Of a DNA stretch of 64,000 nt, positions 18,172 through 27,198 are shown piece by piece. Within the stretch, counting starts at the first letter, position 1, and each line of letters starts with the position of its first letter. The DNA is from Christensenellaceae bacterium (GTDB taxonomy: Bacteria > Bacillota > Clostridia > Christensenellales > Christensenellaceae). Under the pieces are notes generated by a model that was given only the letters and a program-made list of their open reading frames with translations, did not search any database and was not told the origin of the DNA. The stretch spans positions 620,001 to 684,000 of the forward strand of contig AP025580.1 in NCBI GenBank assembly GCA_022846035.1, written 5' to 3'. Both the position numbers and the translations under genes were made by a program.

Positions 18172-19506
18172 ATGGTTCATTTAATAGAATTCTGCGGGCA
18201 TTACGCGGCGCTCGACGTGGAGTCGGGCTCGGTGCACGCGATCGATAAGGACGCGATGCGCGTGCTTACCTTTAAAAACGCGGGCAAGACAAATGAGCAG
18301 ATCATAGCCGATCTGGGCGAGGAAGCGCGCGAGATCTTAGACGAGGTAGAAGAGCTGACAAAGCAGGGGCTTTTGTATTCGCGCTGCGAGATAGACGGAG
18401 AAAACGCGCAGTTTAATACGCCTGTCATCAAGGCCCTGTGCCTGTTGGTGGCGCAGGACTGTAATTTGCGTTGCTCGTATTGTTTTGCGCAGACGGGGGA
18501 ATACCACGGCGCGCGCGCGCTGATGAGCCTTGAGACGGCAAAGGCGGCCATCGATTTTCTGATCGCGCACTCCGGAAACCGCAAGAACCTTGAGGTGGAC
18601 TTTTTCGGCGGCGAGCCGCTGATGAATTTTGAGGTGGTAAAGGGTACGGTAGACTACGGACGTAAGCAGGAAAAGCTGCACGGTAAAAATATCCGTTTCA
18701 CGCTCACCACCAACGCATACCATGTGACGGACGAGATGGCGGACTTCATCAACAAGGAGATGAAGAACGTGGTCATCAGCATAGACGGGCGCAAGGAAGT
18801 GCACGACAAGATGCGCAAGAACGTGGAGGGAAAGGGAAGCTATGACAGGGTGCTTGCAAACGCCCGCAAGATCGTCGACGGGCGCGCCGGCCAGGAATAT
18901 TATGTGCGCGGCACCTATACGGCGGACAACCTCGATTTTTCAAACGACGTATGCGCGATTGCCGACGCGGGCTTCGACCAGATTTCCGTGGAGCCTGTGG
19001 TGACGGGCGAAAGCTATGCTATCCGCGAAGAAGACCTGCCGCAGATAAAGCATGAATACGAAATGCTGGCGCGGGAGTGTATCAAGCGGGAGAAAGCGGG
19101 AAAAGGCTTTCATTTCTTCCACTTTATGATCGATTTGAATTCCGGTCCGTGCCTCAACAAGCGTCTGCGCGGCTGCGGCGCGGGCAGCGAATACCTCGCG
19201 GTATCGGCGGACGGAAAGCTTTATCCGTGCCACCAGTTCGCGGGGATGGAAGATTTTTATATGGGCAGCGTGTTTGAGACGGACGTCGACAAGAAGATCA
19301 AACAGGAATTTTTGGATACGCACGTCTTTACCAAGCAGGGATGCAGTGAATGCTGGGCCAAGTATTATTGCTCGGGCGGATGCGCGGCGAACGCATACCA
19401 TGCCACGGGAAGTATACGCAAGCCATATAAGATCGGCTGTGAAACGGAAAAGAAGCGCATCGAGACGGCGATCGCCATCAAGATTTTTGACGAGGAGCTG
19501 ATATGA
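18172..19506 (+). CDS. scfB: SCIFF radical SAM maturase
   Basis: A 444-residue SPASM-type radical SAM enzyme that forms thioether bonds in the ScfA peptide. N-terminal precursor-binding region (about 1-90, including HLIEFCGHYAALDVESGS), radical SAM cluster motif CNLRCSYCFAQ near residue 98, FFGGEPLMNFE substrate/SAM loop, and C-terminal SPASM cysteines in GPCLNKRLRGCGAG, YPCHQFAG and CSECWAKYYCSGGCAAN, ligating auxiliary 4Fe-4S clusters. ATG 18172 chosen behind AAGGGAG. The stop overlaps the start of the next gene (ATGA). Confidence 0.95.
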   Translation: MVHLIEFCGHYAALDVESGSVHAIDKDAMRVLTFKNAGKTNEQIIADLGEEAREILDEVEELTKQGLLYSRCEIDGENAQFNTPVIKALCLLVAQDCNLRCSYCFAQTGEYHGARALMSLETAKAAIDFLIAHSGNRKNLEVDFFGGEPLMNFEVVKGTVDYGRKQEKLHGKNIRFTLTTNAYHVTDEMADFINKEMKNVVISIDGRKEVHDKMRKNVEGKGSYDRVLANARKIVDGRAGQEYYVRGTYTADNLDFSNDVCAIADAGFDQISVEPVVTGESYAIREEDLPQIKHEYEMLARECIKREKAGKGFHFFHFMIDLNSGPCLNKRLRGCGAGSEYLAVSADGKLYPCHQFAGMEDFYMGSVFETDVDKKIKQEFLDTHVFTKQGCSECWAKYYCSGGCAANAYHATGSIRKPYKIGCETEKKRIETAIAIKIFDEELI

Positions 19507-20021
19507 TCAGCGCGCTTTTCGGAAAGGCGCCGGATATTCACGAGACGGCGTATGTGCACGCGACGGCGGCAGTGATCGGCGATGTGACCCTGAAAGAAAA
19601 CGCAAGCGTATGGCCGGGCGCCGTACTGCGCGGGGATATATGCAATATCAGTATTGGCAAAAATTCGAACGTGCAGGATAACAGCGTGCTGCATACCGGA
19701 AAGGGAAAGCCGTTGGTGGTTCATGACAACGTGGGTATCGGCCATAACGTAAGCCTGCATTCGTGCGAGATCGGCGCAGGATCGCTTGTGGGTATCGGAG
19801 CGATCGTGCTGGACGGCGCGAAGATCGGCGCGGGAAGTATTGTGGCGGCGGGGTCGCTCGTACCGCCGGACAAGGAATTTCCGGACGGCATGATGATCAT
19901 GGGCTCGCCCGCCAGGGCCGTGCGGACGCTTACCGCGCGGGAAAAGGAATATTTAAAGCATGTCACGACCTCGTATACGAAGATGATGCAGGTATACAAG
20001 GAAGCGGAAAAAATCCTTTAG
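19503..20021 (+). CDS. Gamma-carbonic-anhydrase-like hexapeptide-repeat protein
   Basis: A 172-residue left-handed beta-helix protein of the YrdA/PaaY group. Hexapeptide repeats run from SVWPGAVLRGD to AGSIVAAGSLV. Metal-ligand histidines of the gamma class can be placed in SVLHTGKG and GIGHNVSLHSCEIG. Carbonic anhydrase activity is often weak or absent in these proteins, so function stays open. Overlaps the maturase stop by 4 bases, so it is co-translated with scfB; a link to SCIFF is possible but not shown. Confidence 0.87.
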   Translation: MISALFGKAPDIHETAYVHATAAVIGDVTLKENASVWPGAVLRGDICNISIGKNSNVQDNSVLHTGKGKPLVVHDNVGIGHNVSLHSCEIGAGSLVGIGAIVLDGAKIGAGSIVAAGSLVPPDKEFPDGMMIMGSPARAVRTLTAREKEYLKHVTTSYTKMMQVYKEAEKIL

Positions 20022-20035
20022 AAAAGACAAAAACG

Positions 20036-20066
20036 GACCCGCAGGCACTGTTTGCTTGCGGGTTTT
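20036..20066 (+). terminator. Terminator of the scfA-scfB transcript
   Basis: ACCCGCA...TGCGGGT stem with inner GCA/TGC pairs and a T-rich tail. Confidence 0.75.
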
Positions 20067-20118
20067 GTTATTTTTCGGTATAATGACTAAGTAATTATCA
20101 TTTTTAAGGGGTGTCTGT

Positions 20119-21609
20119 ATGGAACTGGATTGGGGAGTAGTCCTTTCTTTTATCGGCTATTTTATTTTTGTATTGCTGATCGGCTTTTATTTTTATAAAA
20201 AGTCGTCCAATATTTCGGATTATGTGCTGGGCGGGCGCGGACTGCACCCGGCGGTAGCGGCGCTGAGCGCGCAGGCTTCGGACATGAGCGGCTGGCTGCT
20301 GATGGGATTGCCGGGAGCGCTTTACCTTTCGGGTATGAGCGAGGTCTGGATCGGCGTGGGCCTTGCCGTGGGCGCGTATTGCTCGTGGTTGGTGGTGGCC
20401 AAACGCCTGCGCCAGTATTCGTATGTGGCGGGCGATTCCATTACCATACCGCAGTTTTTTGAAAACCGTTTCAAGGATGAGAAAGGCTTGCTGCGCTTCA
20501 TAAGCTCGGCGGTCATCCTCGTGTTTTTCACTTTTTATGTGGTATCCGGCTTTGTATCGGGCGGCACGGTTTTCAGGGCCGTATTCCCGGGCATGGACTA
20601 TACCGTGGCAATGGTCATCTGTGCTGCGGTCATCATTGCATATACGTTTATGGGCGGTTTTAAGGCGGTGTGCTGGACGGACTTTTTCCAGGGTATGCTG
20701 ATGCTGGTGGCGATCTTCGTGGTGCCGCTTGCCGTGATGGGCAAGCTGGGCGGACCGGCTGAGGCTGCTGAGGCCGCAAACCAGATAGCGCCCGGCTTCC
20801 TCGATCCGTTCACGACGGCGGACGGACAGGCGCTCTCTCCCATGTCTCTGATTTCCAACCTGGCGTGGGGGCTGGGATATTTCGGTATGCCGCACATCAT
20901 CATCCGCTATATGGCGATCAAGGAGCCGCGCATGATCAAGGCTTCCCGCCGGATCGCGACGGGCTGGATCGTGCTCGCGCTCGCGGGCGCGGTTATGGTC
21001 GGTATCCTAGGACGCGTCTATTTGGGGGATATGTTTACAGACGCGGCAGGCGCGCAGACGGTGTTCCTCGTCCTGGCGGGACAGCTCTTTGTGCCGGTGG
21101 TCGCTGGTATTCTGCTTTCCGCGATCCTGGCGGCGGTCATGAGTACGGCGGATTCACAGCTTTTGGTCGCGTCGTCGGCGATTACGGCCGATATTTACGG
21201 CAAGCTGGCCAAGAAAAAACCGTCAGAAAAGAAACTGATGTGGATCGGGCGCATCGGCGTTATCGCCATTGCCGTATTGGCGGCCTTTTTAGCGCGCGAC
21301 CCCAATACGTCCATTATGTCCGTGGTATCTTTTGCCTGGGCGGGCTTTGGCAGCGCTTTCGGGCCGATCGTGCTGCTGGCGCTGTTCTGGAAGCGCACAA
21401 CCAAAAACGGCGCGCTGGCGGGTATGATCGTGGGCTTTGTCGTTTCCATCGTCTGGAACCAGCTGCTGGCGGGACCGACGGGCGTCTACGAGATGATTCC
21501 CGGATTCGGGCTGGCGCTTATCACGTGCATCATCGTAAGCCTTGCAGGCAAGGAGCCATCGGATGAAATCAAGAGGGAATTCGACGAAGCGGTTAAATGC
21601 GACGCATAA
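20119..21609 (+). CDS. putP: Sodium/proline symporter
   Basis: A 496-residue member of the sodium:solute symporter family with about 13 membrane helices. PutP landmarks are YVLGGRGLHPAVAALSAQASDMSGWLLMG near the N-terminus, TFMGGFKAVCWTDFFQG (SSF signature region) and AAVMSTADSQLLVASSA (Na+ site). Expected to bring in proline for nutrition or osmoprotection. Stands alone with its own ribosome binding site (AAGGGGTGTCTGT) and strong terminator. Confidence 0.92.
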   Translation: MELDWGVVLSFIGYFIFVLLIGFYFYKKSSNISDYVLGGRGLHPAVAALSAQASDMSGWLLMGLPGALYLSGMSEVWIGVGLAVGAYCSWLVVAKRLRQYSYVAGDSITIPQFFENRFKDEKGLLRFISSAVILVFFTFYVVSGFVSGGTVFRAVFPGMDYTVAMVICAAVIIAYTFMGGFKAVCWTDFFQGMLMLVAIFVVPLAVMGKLGGPAEAAEAANQIAPGFLDPFTTADGQALSPMSLISNLAWGLGYFGMPHIIIRYMAIKEPRMIKASRRIATGWIVLALAGAVMVGILGRVYLGDMFTDAAGAQTVFLVLAGQLFVPVVAGILLSAILAAVMSTADSQLLVASSAITADIYGKLAKKKPSEKKLMWIGRIGVIAIAVLAAFLARDPNTSIMSVVSFAWAGFGSAFGPIVLLALFWKRTTKNGALAGMIVGFVVSIVWNQLLAGPTGVYEMIPGFGLALITCIIVSLAGKEPSDEIKREFDEAVKCDA

Positions 21610-21621
21610 AAACAAGAATAA

Positions 21622-21653
21622 AAACCGGCGCAAAACGGCGCCGGTTTTTTTGT
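21622..21653. terminator. Terminator between putP and the convergent MATE gene
   Basis: AACCGGCGC paired with GCGCCGGTT and followed by seven T. Confidence 0.85.
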
Positions 21654-21658
21654 TTCTT

Positions 21659-23089
21659 TTATATACTTGCCATACAGAGCCTGCCCGCGGCTTCGTCGCT
21701 GATCCAGCGGTTTAGCTTCTTCATTTCGAAGATCATAAAAACGGCCACGATGGCAGCCGAACCGATGTCGGCGATGGGAAAGGCGAAGAGCACGCCGTCC
21801 AGCCCAAAGAAAATCGGCATAATCAGCATCATGGGAATGAGCAGCAAAAGCTGGCGCAGCATGGACAGGATCGTCGCCTTGAGCGGCTGTCCGGTCGCCT
21901 GGAAATAACTCGTAGAAACGATCTGGAAACCGGACAGAAAGATACCGATCAGGGCGATGTGCATGGCCTTGACCGCGAAATTCGTAAAATCTGCGTTCTC
22001 ACTGCCGAACAGGCTCAGGATCTGTTCCGGAAAGAGCTGGCACAAGACGGCGGCCGCCGTAACGACGGCGGTGGAGATCCAGGCCGCCATGACGTAGGTC
22101 TTTTTGATCCGCTTGGGCTGTTTGGCTCCCCGGTTAAAGCCCAGGATGGGCTGGGCGCCCACGCCGATGCCGATGCAGGCGGAGGCTAATATCATAGCTA
22201 CTTTCATGACGATGCCCATGGCTGACAGCGCCACGTCGCCGCCGACGGAGCTCTGGTTGCCGTAATAAACGAGGGTATTGTTCATGACGATCTGCATCAC
22301 GCACGCCACGACCTGCGTGACAAAGGACGATATTCCCAGTGTAAAGGTCATCTTGCATACGCGCCCCGAAAGCCGCATGTATTTTTTATGGAACTGCATG
22401 CTTTTGCCTCTGCGGGCGAAATACACTGTAAGCACAATCGTGGAAATGAGCTGCGAGGTGATGGTGGCGATGGCCGCGCCCGTAACGCCCCAGTGCAGTA
22501 CAAAAATATAGATCGGGTCCAGTATTGTATTGAGGACGGCGCCGATCAGGATGCTATACATGGAAAGACGTGGGCTGCCGTCCGTACGCGCCATATTGGA
22601 AAGCGCGATACTGATGATGGAAAAGGGCGTGCCCAGCAGGATGACAAACGCATAATCGTGCGCGTAGGGCAGGCTGGCGTCCGTAGCCCCCAGCAAACGG
22701 AGCATGGGGTCCAGCGCGACCAGCCCCGCCGTGACGATGACGGCGCTCAAAATGAGGCTGAGCACAAGAACGTTGTTGAGCGTTTTTTGCGCGGCTTCTT
22801 CTTTCTTTTCGCCGAGTTTGAGGGCAGCATACGCGCTGCCGCCCGTACCGACAAGCGTCGCGAACGCGACAAGCACCGTCATGATCGGAAAAGAGATGGT
22901 TGTGGCGGCGTTTCCGAGGTAACCGACGCCCTGGCCGATAAAAATCTGGTCGACGATATTGTAGATCGAATTTACCAGGCAGGAGATGATTGCCGGAAGC
23001 GCGAAGCTTCGCAGCAGTTTGCCGATCGGCTTATAGCCGAGCGGATTTTTGGTTTCGGCGATTGGTTTATTGATTGTTGCTTCTTCCAT
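21659..23089 (-). CDS. MATE-family exporter, MarR-controlled
   Basis: A 476-residue MATE exporter of the MepA/NorM type. Twelve helices; first half begins GKLLRSFALPAIISCLVNSIYNIVDQIFIGQGVG and second half contains GIGVGAQPILGFNRGA. ATG 23089 follows GAGGAGG and lies inside the 3' end of the marR gene, so the two are translationally coupled, like mepR-mepA of Staphylococcus but unrelated in detail. Substrate unknown; induction by a MarR ligand is likely. Distinct in sequence from the MATE protein at 4259-5605. Confidence 0.92.
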   Translation of the reverse strand: MEEATINKPIAETKNPLGYKPIGKLLRSFALPAIISCLVNSIYNIVDQIFIGQGVGYLGNAATTISFPIMTVLVAFATLVGTGGSAYAALKLGEKKEEAAQKTLNNVLVLSLILSAVIVTAGLVALDPMLRLLGATDASLPYAHDYAFVILLGTPFSIISIALSNMARTDGSPRLSMYSILIGAVLNTILDPIYIFVLHWGVTGAAIATITSQLISTIVLTVYFARRGKSMQFHKKYMRLSGRVCKMTFTLGISSFVTQVVACVMQIVMNNTLVYYGNQSSVGGDVALSAMGIVMKVAMILASACIGIGVGAQPILGFNRGAKQPKRIKKTYVMAAWISTAVVTAAAVLCQLFPEQILSLFGSENADFTNFAVKAMHIALIGIFLSGFQIVSTSYFQATGQPLKATILSMLRQLLLLIPMMLIMPIFFGLDGVLFAFPIADIGSAAIVAVFMIFEMKKLNRWISDEAAGRLCMASI

Positions 23090-23540
23090 ATTTGTCCTCC
23101 TCAATCAAACTTGAAATGTATTCATAGGCATTTTTCGCCATTTGACCCATTGCCTTTTCCGCCGCCACGATTTCTTCGACGGCCATGTCACCTTTTAAGA
23201 TGCGGTTCCATTTATCCACGGCCTGGTATACTTTGTCTACGATCGGTTTTGCCTTAAGCGTGGTATAGAAACGGAATTTGCGCTTATCGGCGCTGTCCGT
23301 TTCCCGCCGGATGTAGGAAAGCTCCTCTAGCCTTTGCAGCGCGCGGGTGGCCGTTGCCTTGTCAAAGCGCCCCTTGTTTGCAAGTTCCTGGGCGGTGTGG
23401 CCCTGTTCTTCATAGATGTGCGCGAGAAAAAAGTATTGTCCGGCCCCAATCTGTGAATCATTTAATTCCTGGTCAAAGAACTGCATACTGAACCTGTTGA
23501 TGATCGAAGCGTATTTGCTGAGCGAATATGTTTCTTTCAC
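23067..23540 (-). CDS. MarR-family transcriptional repressor
   Basis: A 157-residue winged-helix regulator. Features: GAGQYFFLAHIYEEQGHTAQELANKGRFDKATATRALQRLEELSYIRRETDSADKRKFRFYTT in order covers the recognition helix and wing (positions roughly 45-110), with a dimerising C-terminal helix. The GTG at 23540 follows AGAGGT and is preferred to an upstream in-frame ATG that would lie in the operator. Overlaps the downstream MATE gene by 23 bases. Two inverted repeats in the promoter are the evident binding sites. Confidence 0.9.
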   Translation of the reverse strand: MKETYSLSKYASIINRFSMQFFDQELNDSQIGAGQYFFLAHIYEEQGHTAQELANKGRFDKATATRALQRLEELSYIRRETDSADKRKFRFYTTLKAKPIVDKVYQAVDKWNRILKGDMAVEEIVAAEKAMGQMAKNAYEYISSLIEEDKYGRSNNQ

Positions 23541-23570
23541 GGCGAAACCTCTTTCACGATATGAAATATA

Positions 23571-23621
23571 GTTGCGCGAGCAACTGATATTATTATACAA
23601 CTATATGATTGCGCGAGCAAC
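23571..23621 (-). promoter_or_regulatory. marR promoter flanked by two identical operators
   Basis: GTTGC-gcga-GCAAC (23571-23584) and ATTGC-gcga-GCAAC (23608-23621) have centres 37 bp apart. On the minus strand the -35 TTGCTC (23620-23615) lies in the distal site, TATAAT (23597-23592) follows after 17 bases, and the proximal site covers the start point. Binding at either would block transcription. Confidence 0.75.
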
Positions 23622-23636
23622 GATTTTTTTAAAAAA

Positions 23637-23666
23637 CAAAAAGACGGCCGGTAAGCCGTCCCTTTG
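23637..23666 (-). terminator. Terminator of the pirin gene
   Basis: Minus-strand GACGGC-ttaccg-GCCGTC with T5 and a T-rich tail. Confidence 0.7.
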
Positions 23667-23689
23667 TTATATATGGGGAGGGAAAAGAG

Positions 23690-24532
23690 TTACCGGTGTT
23701 TGATAAACGTGCCTTGCTCCAGTTCAAAGAAAGCGTGGTTTAATTCTTCCTGCGTATTCATGACGATGGGACCGCCCCAGGCAACGCTTTCGCGCAGGGG
23801 TTTGCCCGCGAAATAGATGAAACGCACGCCGCTTTTGCCCGCGCGCGCCGAAAAGTCCGTTCCGTCGCCGAAAAGCGCGGCCGTATGGGAGGGAATCTCG
23901 TTTTCGCTGTCGCCGAACGCCGCGCCGCCGCTGACGATATATATGAACACATTTTTTTCCTGCGCGGTGGGAAAGGCGATGACTGCGCCTGGGTCAAGGG
24001 AAATATCGAGAATATCCGGCTGCACGTACTTACCCTGCGTGGGTCCGGTATAGCCGTTATACGAACCGCCGATGATACGGATGGTGTCGCCGTCTTCGCG
24101 CAGGGTGGTGACCATATCCGCCGTGATGTCAAAGTATTTAGGATTAGTCATTTTATTGGCATTGGGTAAATTAAGCCAAAGCTGGAAGCCCAGCATGTGG
24201 CCGCACTCCCGTGGCATCTCCTGGTGCAATATGCCGCTGCCGGCCGTCATCCATTGGCAGCCGCCGTCTGTAATATTGCCCTTGTTGCCCATGCTATCCC
24301 CATGCTCGATATTGCCGTGGATGAGGTAGGTAAGCGTCTCGATCCCACGGTGCGGATGCCAGGGGAAGCCCTTGATATAGTCGTCCGGATTTTCGGAATC
24401 AAACGCATCCAGCATCAAAAAGGGATCGAACTCCTCGGTATCGTGATAACCGATCACGCGCACGAGATGCACGCCCGCGCCGTCGATCGTCTTTTGTCCT
24501 TTTACAGTTTTCTTTATATTCCGGTTCGGCAT
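23690..24532 (-). CDS. Pirin family protein
   Basis: A 280-residue bicupin. The N-terminal cupin carries the metal site FPWHPHRGIETLTYLIHGNIEHGDSMGN (in blocks WHPHRG and HGNIEHGDS, with three His and a Glu), then DGGCQWMTAGSGILHQEMP. The C-terminal pirin domain is about residues 170-275. Bacterial pirins bind Fe or other metals; some oxidise quercetin, others modulate enzymes, so no substrate is assigned. Single gene with its own terminator. Confidence 0.9.
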   Translation of the reverse strand: MPNRNIKKTVKGQKTIDGAGVHLVRVIGYHDTEEFDPFLMLDAFDSENPDDYIKGFPWHPHRGIETLTYLIHGNIEHGDSMGNKGNITDGGCQWMTAGSGILHQEMPRECGHMLGFQLWLNLPNANKMTNPKYFDITADMVTTLREDGDTIRIIGGSYNGYTGPTQGKYVQPDILDISLDPGAVIAFPTAQEKNVFIYIVSGGAAFGDSENEIPSHTAALFGDGTDFSARAGKSGVRFIYFAGKPLRESVAWGGPIVMNTQEELNHAFFELEQGTFIKHR

Positions 24533-24676
24533 TTTCCTTTTCCTTTCAGAGAGATTGCTATACTTTTATTAAACCGTTTGCCAACGAAATATCAGGTTTT
24601 GGTGAAAATGCGCAAAATCAACTGTTTAAAGCACGGCTGTCTGTTATAATAATAAGAAAAAAGGAGGAGCGGCATC

Positions 24677-25627
24677 ATGCGGAAAATTATCATCGATTGC
24701 GACCCGGGACACGACGACGCGGTGGCGTTGATTTTGGCGACGCGCGCAAAAAACTTTCAAATCCTGGGCGTGACGGCAGTCGCGGGCAACAGCATTCTTG
24801 AGAACACGGCGCGCAACGCGCTCGACGTACTTGCATTTGCGGATGCGGAAGAGATCCCCGTCTACGCGGGATGCTCCAGCCCGTTAAAGCGTCCGCTTCA
24901 CAACAATTCGGGCGTAAAAGTACACGGAATCAACGGCTTGGGAAATAAAAAGATCGAGACGTCTACGCGCAGGCCGGAAAAAATGCATGCCACGGATTTT
25001 ATTACAGAAACGCTGCGCAAGGCGGAAGAAAAAATTACGCTGGTATGCTTAGGGCCGCTCACGAATATCGCGCAGGCATTTTTAAAGGAGCCGGCCTGCA
25101 AGGAAAAGGTGGAAAGCATCGTTATCATGGGCGGCGCGGTCTACGCGCCGGGCAACGTCAATTCTGCAGCGGAGTTCAATTTCTTTATCGATCCGGAAGC
25201 CGCGCAGATTGTGATCAACAGCGGCTGTAAAATTTATTTAAACGCGCTTGACGTCACCATGAAAGCGCTTTTTTATAAAAAGGACATCGAACGGCTGGAG
25301 GAACACGAGCGCGGTAAGCTGTCGAGGCTGGTAGGCGGACTTTTATGGCTGTATGCGGGAACCTATGAAGAGGAGATGGGCTTTTTCGCCTGTCCGGTGC
25401 ACGACGCGGTATGCATTGCCGCTCTTTTGCGGCCGGAGCTGGTGAGCTACGAGCAGGTATGCGTGGAGGTGAGCACGCAGGGGATCACGGCGGGGGAGAG
25501 CGTAGCCGATTTTTCCGGCGCGTGGGGCAGAAAGCCCAACGTATGGCTGGGAAAAAAGATCGATTCCAAAGGGTTTGTGAAGCTGGTGACGAGGGCGGTC
25601 AGCGCGCCGCGCGGTTCTTTTGTTTAA
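24677..25627 (+). CDS. Nucleoside hydrolase (IunH family)
   Basis: A 316-residue enzyme expected to split ribonucleosides to base and ribose. The Ca2+-binding signature IIDCDPGHDDAVALILA starts at residue 4, with further family blocks VTAVAGNSILENTARNA, VCLGPLTNIAQAFL, IVIMGGAVYAPGNVNSAAEFNFFIDPEA and the His-containing CPVHDAVCIAALL. Strong AAGGAGGAGC ribosome binding site. Base preference cannot be told. Nearby sugar genes do not share its promoter. Confidence 0.93.
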   Translation: MRKIIIDCDPGHDDAVALILATRAKNFQILGVTAVAGNSILENTARNALDVLAFADAEEIPVYAGCSSPLKRPLHNNSGVKVHGINGLGNKKIETSTRRPEKMHATDFITETLRKAEEKITLVCLGPLTNIAQAFLKEPACKEKVESIVIMGGAVYAPGNVNSAAEFNFFIDPEAAQIVINSGCKIYLNALDVTMKALFYKKDIERLEEHERGKLSRLVGGLLWLYAGTYEEEMGFFACPVHDAVCIAALLRPELVSYEQVCVEVSTQGITAGESVADFSGAWGRKPNVWLGKKIDSKGFVKLVTRAVSAPRGSFV

Positions 25628-25688
25628 ACGGCGGGAAATGTTATTATATATAAAACCAGATGAAAAATAAGAAAGGCTGGTGTTTGAT

Positions 25689-25979
25689 ATGGTGACAAAA
25701 TTTTATTTGGGATATACGGAAGTACCGGAAGACAAGTATGAGGAAACCAAGGCCGCGGCGCTGCGCGACGGAAACGGGATTGCCGGACGGCGCGAGGTGG
25801 ACGGCAAGCCGGAGTATACGCTTGCAAACGGCACGGTAATCATGGCCAACGGCGACGCGGGCTTTAACCGTGTGGAAAACGGCGAGCTAAAGGAGCAGTG
25901 GCAGGTAGGTACCGCAAACGAATGGGCGCAGGGCGAATCTCTGGGAACCGGACGGGCGGAATTCTTCTTTAAAGAGTAA
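25689..25979 (+). CDS. Small soluble protein of unknown function (96 aa)
   Basis: Begins MVTKFYLGYTEVPEDKYEE and ends RAEFFFKE; acidic, beta-rich, with strands such as PEYTLANGTVIMANGD. No signal peptide or cysteine. ATG 25689 is preferred; a GTG at 25680 is too close to the AAAGG ribosome binding site. A terminator follows (26001-26027). I do not recognise the family. Placed 60 bases after the nucleoside hydrolase. Confidence 0.7.
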   Translation: MVTKFYLGYTEVPEDKYEETKAAALRDGNGIAGRREVDGKPEYTLANGTVIMANGDAGFNRVENGELKEQWQVGTANEWAQGESLGTGRAEFFFKE

Positions 25980-25999
25980 TAAAAACAGGCTGCAAAATA

Positions 26000-26028
26000 A
26001 AAGGCTCCGGATTTCCGGAGCCTTTTTG
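26000..26028. terminator. Strong terminator, usable in both directions
   Basis: AAGGCTCCGG-attt-CCGGAGCCTT and T5; the A run on the left lets it also end the minus-strand gene at 26041. Confidence 0.85.
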
Positions 26029-26040
26029 TGTCTTTAAGAG

Positions 26041-27099
26041 TTACAAGGTATCCACCAGTTCCCGAAAAGAGGCGATCCTGCTGGAATCGTCCGATATACA
26101 CAGTTCAAAATCAAACGATTTGGTTTCACCCGGCGCGATGTATGTGAGCATGCCGTTTTCCCGCGCGTGGGCGCGGCCCATAGGCGTATATACGCCGGGG
26201 TTGATACCCAGCGCGTAATCGCCGGCCATCATAGATTTCCACTCGGTCATGAAAGGAAGCTGCCGCACATTGTATTTTAAGGCGGCGGCGAGGCCGAGCG
26301 CCTTATTTTCTACCACTACCAGCGTATCGCCGCCGGCGTCGCCTTTGAGCTTGCAGAAAAAGCACTCCTCCGGCCGCCCAGCGCGCGGCGCGTCCATCTG
26401 GTAACGCGAGGAAAAGCCGCCCTGGGCAATCTCGTCGCGCGGCGTACATTCCTGTTCGGCGAGAAAGACCCTTGTATATTCGCTGACGAGCGGATAGCCG
26501 AAATTAAAATGATAAAGGACCATAAAGGGTTGCTTTTCAAAGCCCTTGTTTTCAATATCGTCATGGATGGTTATTTTGTCTTCGCCGTATTTCACGCGGA
26601 TCGTGCGTTCGCAGATCAGGTGCTCCGCGTAGACCTCGCTTTGGCGCAGTTTACCGCGCACAACGATCTCGGGCGCGTCGCCGGACGCGCCACGCACGTC
26701 CGCGCATACTTCTTCTGCCGGCGTGCAGGGCATAGGGCCATGCAGGCCAAGGCTTTTTCCCTGGTCTATACAAGGGGCGCCCATATGCGTCATGCCGCAG
26801 GACATCATCATGCCGCCGAAAAAGTTTTTGTAAAATCCATCCTTGCCGTTTTCGACATAATAGGCGGGCGATACGACGCCCGTATGGGAAAGGAAGCTCA
26901 GGTTTAAGCCTTTATAGGTCACTTCGCCCAAAGAAAGGCCACGGTCGCAAATCACCTCGGCCTGCAGATGCGCGCCGTTTTTGAGGCGCAGCAGCCTGAC
27001 GCCGCTTTCTTTACCGTCAAGGAGCATTTCCCGCCTGACGCCGAAAGTCTGGTAATCGTGCCCGATATAGGGCCGCGTTTGCTGATAATTAAGATTCAT
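26041..27099 (-). CDS. DUF4432 aldose-1-epimerase-like protein
   Basis: A 352-residue beta-sandwich protein of the galactose mutarotase superfamily. Features include EVICDRGLSLGEVTYKGLNL, GMTHMGAPCIDQGKSLGLHG and LYHFNFGYPLVSEYTRVF, matching DUF4432. Relatives are found beside sugar catabolic operons, and may epimerise or mutarotate unusual sugars. Divergent from the lyxose-isomerase-like gene and so probably part of the 26-38 kb carbohydrate locus, although I saw no clear LacI-type operator at its own promoter. Confidence 0.85.
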   Translation of the reverse strand: MNLNYQQTRPYIGHDYQTFGVRREMLLDGKESGVRLLRLKNGAHLQAEVICDRGLSLGEVTYKGLNLSFLSHTGVVSPAYYVENGKDGFYKNFFGGMMMSCGMTHMGAPCIDQGKSLGLHGPMPCTPAEEVCADVRGASGDAPEIVVRGKLRQSEVYAEHLICERTIRVKYGEDKITIHDDIENKGFEKQPFMVLYHFNFGYPLVSEYTRVFLAEQECTPRDEIAQGGFSSRYQMDAPRAGRPEECFFCKLKGDAGGDTLVVVENKALGLAAALKYNVRQLPFMTEWKSMMAGDYALGINPGVYTPMGRAHARENGMLTYIAPGETKSFDFELCISDDSSRIASFRELVDTL

Positions 27100-27198
27100 G
27101 GTATCCTCCGTTTTTATAGTATTGACTTTGCTTTAAATAGATTATAATATAAAAACAGGAGAAAGAAAAACGTTTTTTTGGAAAGGGGAAAAATTAAT

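Noticed and set aside
22388-23257. Plus-strand open frame of 289 codons opposite the MATE gene
   Set aside because: Antisense shadow of a clear MATE and MarR pair; composition is Arg/Gly/Asp-rich and not protein-like.
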